From Methylomagnum ishizawai (GTDB lineage Bacteria; Pseudomonadota; Gammaproteobacteria; Methylococcales; Methylococcaceae): 64,000 bases of DNA. Within the stretch, counting starts at the first letter, position 1. Each line of letters begins with the position of its first letter. The notes under the pieces are model-generated. The model was given only the letters and a program-made list of their open reading frames with translations, was not told where the DNA came from and searched no databases. Positions 53,819-64,000 of this stretch are shown here, piece after piece. The stretch covers positions 4,102,881 through 4,166,880 of the forward strand of contig NZ_FXAM01000001.1 in the NCBI RefSeq assembly GCF_900155475.1, in the 5' to 3' direction. A program made the position numbers and the translations under genes.

Positions 53819-55021
53819 ATGCGCCCTCCCCGCCGAATATCCCCGGCCCTTTGGCTCTTGGCCGCGACCCTGGCTCCGTTATCCGCCCAGGCCCAATCCG
53901 ACCCACAGAGCCTCGCCGCCGCCCTGGCCCAAGCCTGCCCGTCCGCCGGAGGCGATCTAGCCGCCCGCTGCGCCGAACTCGACGCGCTCGGCCCACAGGC
54001 GCTCTCGCAAGCCCTGGTCGCGCTTTCGCCCTACCAATTCCTGCCGCAAATCGCCGTGCCGCTGAAAATCTGGCCCAAGCAGATATCGATCCGCCAGCCG
54101 CCGGGTTTGGACGATAGCGCCCAAGGCGAATGGTCGTCGCGGCGGAAAGGTTCGGGCGCGGGAGACGCGGCGGGCGGCGACGAGGCTTGGGGCTGGTTCG
54201 CCCAGGCCAAATATCAGGGCGGGGCTTATCATCAGGCACCTGCCCAATTCAAGGCCGATGCCTATACCTTGACCTTGGGCGGGGATTACCGTTTCTCCGG
54301 GAATCTGGTATCCGGGCTGGCCTTCATCTATACCCGTCAGGAAACCCCGATGCGGCAGAATCCCGGCCATATGCAGACCGACGCCTACCGGGCGGCTTGG
54401 TTCGGGAATTATGATTTGCCGGAAGGGTTTTATCTGGATTGGCTGGCGACCTATAGCCGCCACGACAACCAAATCAGCCGGAACTACAGTTTCCCCGGTT
54501 TCTCGGGCAAGGCGGAGAGCGCTCCGGGGAACGATCTTTATACCTTCGCCCTGAGCGTGGGGCGGGATTGGGCGTGGGGGGCGTGGTCGCTCGCCAGTTA
54601 TGTCCGCACCGAATCTATGAACCTGCATATCGGGCCGTATGCGGAGCGGGACGGACAGGGTTTGGCTTATCAGGTGGGCGGGCAATCCGATCAATCCTTG
54701 ACCGTGACGCCGGGTTTGCAATTGAGCCATGCGTTGGGTTTTGCCTGGGGCGTGCTGACCCCGGCCTTGCGCTTCGAGTACGAGCATCAGTTCGAGAACG
54801 ACAACCAGGCGATTGCGCTACGCCTCGCCGAGGCCGCGCCGGGTAAGGGGTATTTCACGCTGCATACCGGCGAGCCCGACCGCGATTATTTCAACCTCGG
54901 CGGCAGCCTCGCCGCCACCTTGCCCGGCGGGAACGTGGCATTCCTGCGCTATGAGGCGCGGTTGGGGCAGGCGCATATTTCCAATGATATTGTGGAGGTG
55001 GGGATTAGGGGGGTGTTCTAA
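53819..55021 (+). CDS. Autotransporter-type beta-barrel protein
   Basis: A 400-residue exported protein. The signal peptide ends near AQA-QS. After a short helical region (~25-100) and a Gly/Ser-rich linker, the C-terminal ~250 residues form an autotransporter barrel with [13 protein letters not shown], alternating aromatic strands and a final Phe (GIRGVF). The passenger is very short, so it may be a barrel-only protein. I chose the ATG at 53819; the longer frame starts just after recJ. Confidence 0.8.
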   Translation: MRPPRRISPALWLLAATLAPLSAQAQSDPQSLAAALAQACPSAGGDLAARCAELDALGPQALSQALVALSPYQFLPQIAVPLKIWPKQISIRQPPGLDDSAQGEWSSRRKGSGAGDAAGGDEAWGWFAQAKYQGGAYHQAPAQFKADAYTLTLGGDYRFSGNLVSGLAFIYTRQETPMRQNPGHMQTDAYRAAWFGNYDLPEGFYLDWLATYSRHDNQISRNYSFPGFSGKAESAPGNDLYTFALSVGRDWAWGAWSLASYVRTESMNLHIGPYAERDGQGLAYQVGGQSDQSLTVTPGLQLSHALGFAWGVLTPALRFEYEHQFENDNQAIALRLAEAAPGKGYFTLHTGEPDRDYFNLGGSLAATLPGGNVAFLRYEARLGQAHISNDIVEVGIRGVF

Positions 55022-55160
55022 AAATTCAAACCTTATGCAGCCAAACGTGGGGCGGGATACTGTAGCCCAGCCAATCGCCCGGATGGAACGCACCCCGCCC
55101 CGATCTGCATTAAAATCCCCGCCTCCCAAACCCCAGCGCCCCACCCTACCCCGAATTTCC

Positions 55161-57740
<2,580 letters not shown>

Positions 57741-57741
57741 G

Positions 57742-58035
57742 TTATTTCTTGCCGTAAGCGGCGTCGTGGTCGGCATGGATGGCGATGAAGCGCATGACAT
57801 CGCCATCCCGGCCCGCCAAGGCCCGGCTTCCCCGCGATAGCCGGAGCGAATACACACCGGGATGGCCCTTCACCGCTTCCCATTTCAAACCATGGTCCCG
57901 GCACACCTCGTCCCAGGTCATGGTCCTGATTTTCCTGAGGGTCTTGGCGACTTGGCGGTATTCGTTCGCGTCGAGATTGAAAAGATCGTCCTGCAAGGCG
58001 GGTAGGTTGAGGTCGAGCGATACCCGTCCGCTCAC
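57742..58035 (-). CDS. RelE/ParE-like toxin candidate
   Basis: A 97-residue protein from GTG at 58033-58035, which overlaps the upstream stop as GTGA and has AAGGAT before it. It ends SLRLSRGSRALAGRDGDVMRFIAIHADHDAAYGK, like the last strands of RelE-fold toxins, and has a central WDEVCRDHGLKWE helix. The pairing with an AbrB-like gene supports a toxin-antitoxin module; the family assignment is by pattern only. It is convergent with mutS, 1 base from its stop. Confidence 0.5.
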   Translation of the reverse strand: MSGRVSLDLNLPALQDDLFNLDANEYRQVAKTLRKIRTMTWDEVCRDHGLKWEAVKGHPGVYSLRLSRGSRALAGRDGDVMRFIAIHADHDAAYGKK

Positions 58036-58301
58036 GTTTGATCCTTGACTTGCCGCCGGGCGTCGATATCCCCCAGGAAAGCCTCGATATCGGTCTCGGC
58101 GGGCGGATGCTCCTTCATCCACCGCGCCGCTTCGAGCAGGCGTTCCCGCATTTCCGGGGTGTGTAGCCAAGCCTCTGACTCGGGGACGACCCGCATCGGC
58201 ACCATCACGATGGCCCCGTCCTCCCGCTCCGTCACCTCGAAATATCGGCCCGCGTATTTCTTGCCCAGCGAAAGTTGGCCGCTGGTACCCACCATTTTGA
58301 G
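58032..58301 (-). CDS. AbrB-like antitoxin candidate
   Basis: An 89-residue protein from the ATG at 58299-58301, preceded by GGAGGA; a longer frame adds 11 residues. The N-terminal ~45 residues (GTSGQLSLGKKYAGRYFEV) have the swapped-hairpin AbrB pattern. The C-terminal part is helical and acidic. It overlaps the toxin-like gene by GTGA. It diverges from the WD40-caspase gene, 247 bases away. Confidence 0.55.
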   Translation of the reverse strand, partial: LKMVGTSGQLSLGKKYAGRYFEVTEREDGAIVMVPMRVVPESEAWLHTPEMRERLLEAARWMKEHPPAETDIEAFLGDIDARRQVKDQT

Positions 58302-58548
58302 CATCGCCCCGTCCTCCGATATGTTTTGGATCATGCGGCATGATAGCAGGATTCAACGCCGTCCTGGCCCTATCGGCACCTGGCGCCCAAAAAGCCTGCT
58401 GGCTGCGCAAGCGGCCCTTCCAGCGTTCGGAAAGCTCCGCGAACCCAACCGTTTCCGCCTGTCCTGCGACATTCCGCGCCTTGCCTTTGGTTCGCCGCCG
58501 CCCTTGGGTTACGCTAAGCACCCACAGGCAAGCAACGGGGGAAGAACC

Positions 58549-61461
58549 ATGGCGATGCGCATGTTCTGGTTTTGGGTCATATTAGGTCTGGGCGGCTGCG
58601 CGGTGACGCCTCCGCCGGTCAAGCTTCCGGCGACCACGCCATCCCGGCCTGCGATTTCCCTGTCCGGCCCGCCCGCCACGCCCTTCCTGCGGCTCGAAAC
58701 CGGGGGACATACGGCGATGATAAAGCGCATCGGTGTCGATGCCGCCGGGCGCTATCTGGTCACGGGTTCCGAGGACAAGACGGCACGGGTCTGGAATCTG
58801 GCCGACGGCGGTTTGCTACAAACGCTACGCCCGCCGCTGGGCGAGGGTAACGAGGGCAAGGTCTACGCCGTGGCAATTGCGCCGGAGGGCGGCACGGTGG
58901 CGGTGGCGGGGTGGACCGGCTGGGATTGGGAGGGAAAGGCTTCCATCTATCTGTTCGACCGCGCCACGGGCCAACTCGTCCGCCGCCTGGACGGATTGCC
59001 GAATGTCATCCTTGACCTTGCTTATTCCCGCGATGGCCGTTATCTGGCGGCGGCGCTTTGGGGGGCAAATGGAATCCGTGTCTACCGCGCCAACGACTGG
59101 CAGGAAGCCGCCCGTGATACGGAATATGGGGCCGACAGCTATTCCGTGGATTTCGACCGCGCCGGGCGCTTGGTGACCACCAGTTACGACGGCTTCATCC
59201 GCCTATACGATTCGGCCTTTCGGCGCATCGCCCAGCAACAAGCACCGGGCGGTAAACAGCCCTACTCCGCCCACTTCTCGCCGGATGGGCAAACCATCGC
59301 GGTGGGTTTCAACGATTCCACGGCGGTCAACCTGCTGTCGGGGCGGGACTTGAGCTTGCTCTACATCCCAGATACCCGCTCGGTTGATAACCGCAGCTTA
59401 AACGCGGTAGCTTGGTCCGAGGACGGCCACCGGCTGTATGCGGGCGGGAGATACGACGACGGCTCGGGCTGGAAGCCGCTATTGCGCTGGAACGACGCCG
59501 GACACGGAGCCGCCGAGCGTTTCCGGGTATCCACCAATACCCTGATGGACCTGCGTCCGCTGGCGGATGGCCGACTGGCTTTCGGCGCACAAGACCCTGT
59601 ATTTGGCGTGCTGGACCGCGACGGCGGCAAGCGCTGGGAACACTGGGGCGATATCCTCGATTTCCGGGGAGATAACGAGGGACATCTACTCCTTTCACAT
59701 AATGGCAGTATGGTCGAATTTGGTTTCTATACCATGAGACCAGATGGCGGTTGGCTAGGGCATACAGCCCATTTCGATTTCTCCCAGCGTCAGCTTGTGC
59801 CCGGTCCAGGCAATTCCGCTGTTCTCGTCGCGCCAAATACTGACGGTGAGCCGAAAATCAATTGGCGGAACACCGAACACCCGAAGGTGCTAGGCCAAGC
59901 GCTGCCACTGGAACCCTACGAAGCATCCCGTAGGCTCGCCCTGGCATCCAAGTCGCCGGGCTTCCTGCTCGGCACCGAATGGCGTCTGCGCTACTACGAC
60001 CGCCCGGATCGCCAACGCTGGCAAACCCCGATTCCCGGCACCGCCTGGGCCGTGAACCTCTCCGCCGATGGCCGCTACGCCGTGGCGGCGTTCGGCGACG
60101 GCACCCTCCGTTGGTACACCACCACGGCGGGCCGGGAAATCCTGGCCCTATACGTCCACCCGGATGGCCAGCGCTGGATCGCCTGGACCCCGGAAGGTTT
60201 CTACGACGCCGCGCCGGGGGCGGAAGACCTGATCGGCTACCACCTCAACCAGGGCAAGGACCGCGCAGGCCAATTCGTCGCCGCCCGCCAATTGCAGGAA
60301 CGCTACTACCGTCCCAGTCTCATCGCCCGCCGCCTGTCCCCGGACGGCGACCGTTTGCTGGCCGAGGCGGTGCGCGAACTCGGCGACGTGCGGGAAGTGC
60401 TGGCCCAGGGCTTGCCGCCCAAGCTGGAACTGCTATCCCCGGCGGAAGCCCGCACCGGCGGCGAATACCGGCTCGAACTGCGCCTCCGCGACCAGGGCGG
60501 CGGCATCGGCCCGCTCAAAATCCGCATCGATGGCTCGGAAATCGAGGGCCGCCCCGCCGACATCCCCGGCGGCGGCGATACCGTCAGCCGCCTATTCACC
60601 CTCGCCCCCGGACGCCATGAATTCGAAATCGCCGCCCGCAACCGCCAGGGCGTCGAATCGGCCCCGACCCGAGTGGTGGTCACCTCCACCGCCCCGGAAA
60701 CCCGCCCGGCCCTGCACCTGCTGGCCGTGGGCGTCAGCCAATACCGCGACCACACCCTGACCGAAGGCGTCCGCTTCGCCGCCCAGGACGCCGAGGCCGT
60801 GCGCGGACGCTTCCAGGCGCAAGCCGCCGACCTCTACCGCGACACCCCCGATATCCGCTACCTGCGGGACGGCGACGCCACCCGCGCCAACATCGAACGG
60901 GAAATGCGCGGCTTCGCCGAACGGGTCGGCCCCGAGGATGTATTCGTGCTGTACCTGGCCGGACACGGCGCGGGCTTCGAGCAGAACTACCATTTCATCC
61001 CCGCCGAGGCCCGCTATCTCAACCAAACCGCGCTGCGCAGCGCCAGCCTGGATGAAACCCTGCTGCAAAAACTCCTGGCCGGCATCTCCGCGAAAAAAAC
61101 CCTGGTGCTGCTCGACACCTGTAGCGCCGGGTCTTTCGGCGAACCACGGGGCCGCGCCCTGGGCGACAAATTCGCCATCGACCGCTTCAGCCGCATCACC
61201 GGACGCGCCATCATCGCCGCCACCGCCGACGGCCAAATGGCCCTGGAAGGCGAAGGCGGACACGGCGCGTTCACCTATGTGCTGCTGAATGGGCTGCAAG
61301 GACTCGCCGACGGCAATCGCGACGGGCGCATCGACCTCTACGAACTGGGCCAGTACATCGGCGAGCAACTACCGGCGCTGACCCTACGCAAATGGAAGTA
61401 CGAGCAAACCCCGTTCATCGAGATGCAGGGCTTGTCGTTCCCGCTGGTGAACCAGCCGTGA
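58549..61461 (+). CDS. WD40-repeat lipoprotein with C-terminal caspase domain
   Basis: A 970-residue protein from the ATG at 58549 (GGGGGAAG upstream). Lipobox LGGC at residue 17. Residues ~50-620 are WD40-like blades (DKTARVWNLADGG, LAYSRDGRYLAAAL, HFSPDGQTIAVGF). A beta domain follows (~630-710). Residues ~720-965 are a peptidase C14 caspase: His 806 in AGHGAG and Cys 858 in LLDTCSAGSF. The last base overlaps the TIR gene. As a lipoprotein it would lie outside the inner membrane. It is probably a sensor-protease for defence or stress. Confidence 0.9.
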   Translation: MAMRMFWFWVILGLGGCAVTPPPVKLPATTPSRPAISLSGPPATPFLRLETGGHTAMIKRIGVDAAGRYLVTGSEDKTARVWNLADGGLLQTLRPPLGEGNEGKVYAVAIAPEGGTVAVAGWTGWDWEGKASIYLFDRATGQLVRRLDGLPNVILDLAYSRDGRYLAAALWGANGIRVYRANDWQEAARDTEYGADSYSVDFDRAGRLVTTSYDGFIRLYDSAFRRIAQQQAPGGKQPYSAHFSPDGQTIAVGFNDSTAVNLLSGRDLSLLYIPDTRSVDNRSLNAVAWSEDGHRLYAGGRYDDGSGWKPLLRWNDAGHGAAERFRVSTNTLMDLRPLADGRLAFGAQDPVFGVLDRDGGKRWEHWGDILDFRGDNEGHLLLSHNGSMVEFGFYTMRPDGGWLGHTAHFDFSQRQLVPGPGNSAVLVAPNTDGEPKINWRNTEHPKVLGQALPLEPYEASRRLALASKSPGFLLGTEWRLRYYDRPDRQRWQTPIPGTAWAVNLSADGRYAVAAFGDGTLRWYTTTAGREILALYVHPDGQRWIAWTPEGFYDAAPGAEDLIGYHLNQGKDRAGQFVAARQLQERYYRPSLIARRLSPDGDRLLAEAVRELGDVREVLAQGLPPKLELLSPAEARTGGEYRLELRLRDQGGGIGPLKIRIDGSEIEGRPADIPGGGDTVSRLFTLAPGRHEFEIAARNRQGVESAPTRVVVTSTAPETRPALHLLAVGVSQYRDHTLTEGVRFAAQDAEAVRGRFQAQAADLYRDTPDIRYLRDGDATRANIEREMRGFAERVGPEDVFVLYLAGHGAGFEQNYHFIPAEARYLNQTALRSASLDETLLQKLLAGISAKKTLVLLDTCSAGSFGEPRGRALGDKFAIDRFSRITGRAIIAATADGQMALEGEGGHGAFTYVLLNGLQGLADGNRDGRIDLYELGQYIGEQLPALTLRKWKYEQTPFIEMQGLSFPLVNQP

Positions 61462-62795
61462 TGCGTCCGCTCAAGCTGTTCATTTCCTATGCCCACGAAG
61501 ACGATGCGCGGCGGGAAGAGCTATGCAAACATCTGACGCAAATGAAACGGGAAGGCTTGATCGACCCCTGGCACGACCGGGATATCACCGGCGGGAAAGC
61601 CTGGGCCGGGGAAATCGACGCCAACCTGGAAGCCGCCGACTTGGTGCTATTGCTCATCAGCGTGGACTTCCTCAACTCCGACTATTGCATCGACGTGGAA
61701 CTGAAGCGGGCGTTGGAACGCCATGCCGAGCGGCAAGCGCGGGTGGTCCCCATCATCCTCCGGCGCTGCGATTGGCAATCGGCCAGCTTCGCGAAATTGC
61801 ACGCGCTGCCCAAAGACGGCGAACCCTTGGAAAGATGGCCGACCGCCGATACTTTCTTCACCGAAGTCGCCAGGGAATTGCGCCGGATTGTCGGGGAATT
61901 GCGAAGCTGTCGGATACAAGTCGATGACACGGGATTTGCCGGTCCCAACGAAAACAGGAAGCCAGGGTTTCCAAGGCCGGGCTCCCAAGCGGGAACCTGG
62001 GAACAAGCGCGACAGTGGCTGAAATCGCATCCGCTCAAGATTGCGGCGGCATTCGTATTCGCTTTGGCGGTTTGGGGATGGCTGGCGGGCACGGACTGGC
62101 TGCTACGGGAAGGCGACCGGCTCTACCACGACCCGCTGCCGGAACAACGGGCGAGGGCAACGGACTACTACGAAGGGGCGCTAAGACTCAATCCCTTCCT
62201 GGCCGAAGCCCATTTCCGCCTTGGCGTCCTGTCCGACCAAGCGGGAAACCCGGAATCTGCCCTGACACATTACCGGCGGGCGGTCGAACTGGAAACACCG
62301 GCCCCGCCTGAGTATTACAGCAATCTGGCCTACGAATATCTGGCGCTGGGCGAATATGGGAAAGCCATCGAGATTTATGGTCGAATCGAAGGTTATCCCC
62401 TCGCCGCCTTGGAATCGGCCAAAGCCCATTGGGCTTTGGGCCAGCCACGCCCCGCCCGCGATGATCAAGCCCAGGCGATCCGCTGGCTAAAAGCCGACAA
62501 CGCCGACCACTACCGAGACCCTTGGTATTTCACCACCGCCGACGGAGGCAAAGGCATCCGGCTCATCAAGGCCGAAGACAAGCGTTGTTATGCCCGGCTC
62601 GCCTTCGCCGCCAGCCTGTTCCTGGATGGCCAGGAAGCCGACGCCGCGCAGGCCATGCTGCAAACGGGCTGCCCGGACGATGCCGCCGACATGAAAGACG
62701 TGGTGGCCGACGACCTCCAACGCTACGCCGAAACCGTTCCCGATTTACGCGAAAGAAGCCGGGCATTCCGGCAACGCTATCTCGCCCACTCATGA
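61461..62795 (+). CDS. TIR domain protein with membrane segment and TPR tail
   Basis: A 444-residue protein. Residues ~4-145 are a TIR domain: KLFISYAHEDDARREELC, DPWHDRDI, SVDFLNSDYCIDVEL with the putative NADase Glu 80. A membrane helix (~194-210) follows. Residues ~215-440 carry TPR-like repeats (ATDYYEGALRLNPFLAEAHFRLG). Topology predicts TIR in the cytoplasm and TPR in the periplasm. The ATG shares one base with the caspase stop, so the two are coupled. TIR domains with the Glu often hydrolyse or cyclise NAD. Confidence 0.9.
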   Translation: MRPLKLFISYAHEDDARREELCKHLTQMKREGLIDPWHDRDITGGKAWAGEIDANLEAADLVLLLISVDFLNSDYCIDVELKRALERHAERQARVVPIILRRCDWQSASFAKLHALPKDGEPLERWPTADTFFTEVARELRRIVGELRSCRIQVDDTGFAGPNENRKPGFPRPGSQAGTWEQARQWLKSHPLKIAAAFVFALAVWGWLAGTDWLLREGDRLYHDPLPEQRARATDYYEGALRLNPFLAEAHFRLGVLSDQAGNPESALTHYRRAVELETPAPPEYYSNLAYEYLALGEYGKAIEIYGRIEGYPLAALESAKAHWALGQPRPARDDQAQAIRWLKADNADHYRDPWYFTTADGGKGIRLIKAEDKRCYARLAFAASLFLDGQEADAAQAMLQTGCPDDAADMKDVVADDLQRYAETVPDLRERSRAFRQRYLAHS

Positions 62796-62816
62796 ACCCG
62801 CCGCCCGTAAACGCAA

Positions 62817-62849
62817 ACGGGGCGGGTATGCCCGGCATACCCGCCCCGT
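62817..62849. terminator. Strong bidirectional hairpin
   Basis: A perfect 15-bp stem (62817-62831 with 62835-62849) with a 3-base loop, between the convergent TIR and dsbC genes. It has no T-tract, but its stability suggests termination in both directions. Confidence 0.8.
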
Positions 62850-62874
62850 CCGCTGTCCAGGAAACCGCTATCGG

Positions 62875-63624
62875 CTATTTCTTGGCGGCGGCTTGCGGTT
62901 CCGGCTGGTCCGCCGCCTGCTGCTCCATGATCTTGACCAACTGCGCCGCCGGCACATACCCTGGGAGGATATCGCCCTTCTCGGTGATGATCATCGGCGT
63001 GCCATTGGCCCCGAAGGCATTGCCCAGCGCCAATTGCTCGTCCACCGGGTTGTCGCAGTCCTTGCGGTCGGGAGTGTCGCCCTTCTTGGCCTTGGTGAAA
63101 GCGGCATTGCGGTCCTTGGCGCACCATACCGACACCGCCTTGAAATAGGATTCGGTGTTGGGGCCGCTGCGCGGGAAGAACAGGTAGCGGATTTCGATGC
63201 CCTGGGCGAGGTATTGGTCGATCTCGGAATGCAGCTTCCGGCAATAGCCGCAGTCGATATCGGTGAAGACATAGGCCACATGCTTGGTGGCCTTGGGCTT
63301 GAACACGATCATCTGGCCCACGCCCATCTTGTCCAGCGACGTGAGCCGCGCCCCGGCCAACTTGGCCTCGGTCAAATCCTTGCGGTCCTTGACATCGACC
63401 ATCGAACCCTGGATCAGGTAGCGCCCATCCTCCGACACATAGAACAGCTTCGCCCCCATCATCACTTCGTACAGCCCCGGTATCGGCGAAGGCTGGACCG
63501 AATCCGGCTTGAGCGTGGGCAAGTTCTGTTTCAATGCCTCCTCGACCGCCTTGGCATCGGCCTGGACCGCGCCGGACAGCATCCATCCCAGCCCCAGCAG
63601 GGCGGCGCTTACGATTCTCTTCAT
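62875..63624 (-). CDS. dsbC: Thiol:disulfide interchange protein DsbC
   Basis: Periplasmic disulfide isomerase. It has 249 residues with a signal peptide ending near VQA-DA. The N-terminal dimerisation domain (SVQPSPIPGLYEVM, YLIQGSMVDVKDRKDLTE) is followed by a thioredoxin domain with the active site CGYC (C125, C128) and the cis-Pro in GTPMII. A Pro/Ala/Lys tail ends the protein. It lies 30 bases after rseP on the same strand and is read after it. Confidence 0.95.
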   Translation of the reverse strand: MKRIVSAALLGLGWMLSGAVQADAKAVEEALKQNLPTLKPDSVQPSPIPGLYEVMMGAKLFYVSEDGRYLIQGSMVDVKDRKDLTEAKLAGARLTSLDKMGVGQMIVFKPKATKHVAYVFTDIDCGYCRKLHSEIDQYLAQGIEIRYLFFPRSGPNTESYFKAVSVWCAKDRNAAFTKAKKGDTPDRKDCDNPVDEQLALGNAFGANGTPMIITEKGDILPGYVPAAQLVKIMEQQAADQPEPQAAAKK

Positions 63625-63654
63625 GGCAACTCCAAAATAGTTGGGAAAACCCGG

Positions 63655-64000
63655 TCAGTTAAACAGGCGCTCAATATCGAGGAAGAACGCCAATACCATC
63701 AAGCACAGCAAGATGAACATCCCGACCTGCTGGCAATACGCCAAGGTCCGGTCGGATACCGGGCTGCCCTTGACCCCTTCGATCAGATAGAACAGGAGGT
63801 GCCCGCCGTCCAGCACCGGGATCGGCAACAGGTTCAACACCCCGAGGCTGATGCTGACGATGGCGAGGAATTTCAGGAACTGGCCGAAGCCGACGCTGGC
63901 CGATTGTCCGGCGTACTGGGCGATGCTGATGGGGCCGCTGAGGTTATCGACCTTGGCCTTGCCGATCACCATGCGCCCGATCATTTTCAAGGTCAAGGCG
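63655..64000 (-). CDS. rseP: Site-2 protease RseP, C-terminal part (5' end outside window)
   Basis: C-terminal 115 or so codons of an intramembrane zinc protease of the RseP type, which cleaves anti-sigma factors and remnant signal peptides. The family motifs SGPISIAQYAG and LGVLNLLPIPVLDGGHLL are present, the latter with the third zinc ligand Asp, followed by a last membrane helix. The reading frame continues past the right edge. dsbC follows on the same strand. Confidence 0.95.
   Translation of the reverse strand, partial: ALTLKMIGRMVIGKAKVDNLSGPISIAQYAGQSASVGFGQFLKFLAIVSISLGVLNLLPIPVLDGGHLLFYLIEGVKGSPVSDRTLAYCQQVGMFILLCLMVLAFFLDIERLFN

Noticed and set aside
54813-55160. N-terminal extension of mutS by 116 codons
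   Set aside because: MutS starts at 55161 with the standard N-terminus; the extension runs through the autotransporter gene in another frame.

Overview
The window is GC-rich, gene-dense bacterial chromosome, most likely from a gammaproteobacterium. The evidence is the macromolecular-synthesis block (tsaD divergent from rpsU-yqeY-dnaG), opgG/opgH, dsbC, rseP, mutS/recJ and a single-chain pntA with pntB. A methanotroph (Methylococcales) is possible, given a SmbP-like protein and a MoxR/DUF58 pair, but no methane or methanol oxidation gene is present, so this is only a guess. No rRNA, tRNA, IS element, prophage or CRISPR array was seen.

Layout. 1-8 kb: housekeeping genes (dnaG cut by the left edge, yqeY, rpsU, tsaD, plsY, folB, folK), two small unknown genes between tsaD and plsY, a RibD-type reductase and a receiver-like/metallo-beta-lactamase fusion. 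8-18 kb: a minus-strand set of MoxR ATPase, DUF58 protein, secreted papain-like protease and DUF333 lipoprotein; a small membrane protein with a possible attenuator leader; a Ser/Thr kinase with Thr-Val repeats; a DUF839/PhoX-like protein; a SixA-like phosphatase. 18-23.4 kb: periplasmic glucan genes opgG, a small ORF, opgH, then a uracil-DNA glycosylase. 23.4-23.8 kb: a non-coding region with DnaA-box-like sites and a perfect palindrome.

23.8-33.9 kb: a compact, apparently undescribed lipid or natural-product cluster. It holds a fatty acyl-AMP ligase, a cytochrome P450, an acyl carrier protein, a GT2 glycosyltransferase fused to a TylF-type methyltransferase, a double methyltransferase/CmcI-like protein, and (convergent) a radical SAM enzyme plus a thioesterase-TPR protein with a Cys in the nucleophile position. 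34-48.9 kb: SmbP-like protein, hybrid histidine kinase, alcohol dehydrogenase, then a long minus-strand operon (ABC transporter, GldG-like protein, DUF4340, mutM, two envelope proteins), a MgtC-family protein and pntAB with a clear terminator.

48.9-51.2 kb: an accessory islet. A low-GC membrane gene is followed by a toxin-antitoxin cluster (DUF433 with a broken DUF5615 toxin, an orphan ribbon-helix-helix antitoxin, YefM/YoeB) set between two direct copies of a twin-hairpin repeat. 51.2-57.7 kb: lipoprotein, recJ, autotransporter-type barrel, mutS. 57.7-62.8 kb: a second candidate system. An AbrB-like/RelE-like pair stands divergent from a WD40-caspase lipoprotein that overlaps by one base a TIR-transmembrane-TPR protein. 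The predicted topology (TIR inside; TPR and WD40-caspase outside the inner membrane) suggests a transmembrane sensing or defence pair. The window ends with dsbC and the 3' part of rseP.
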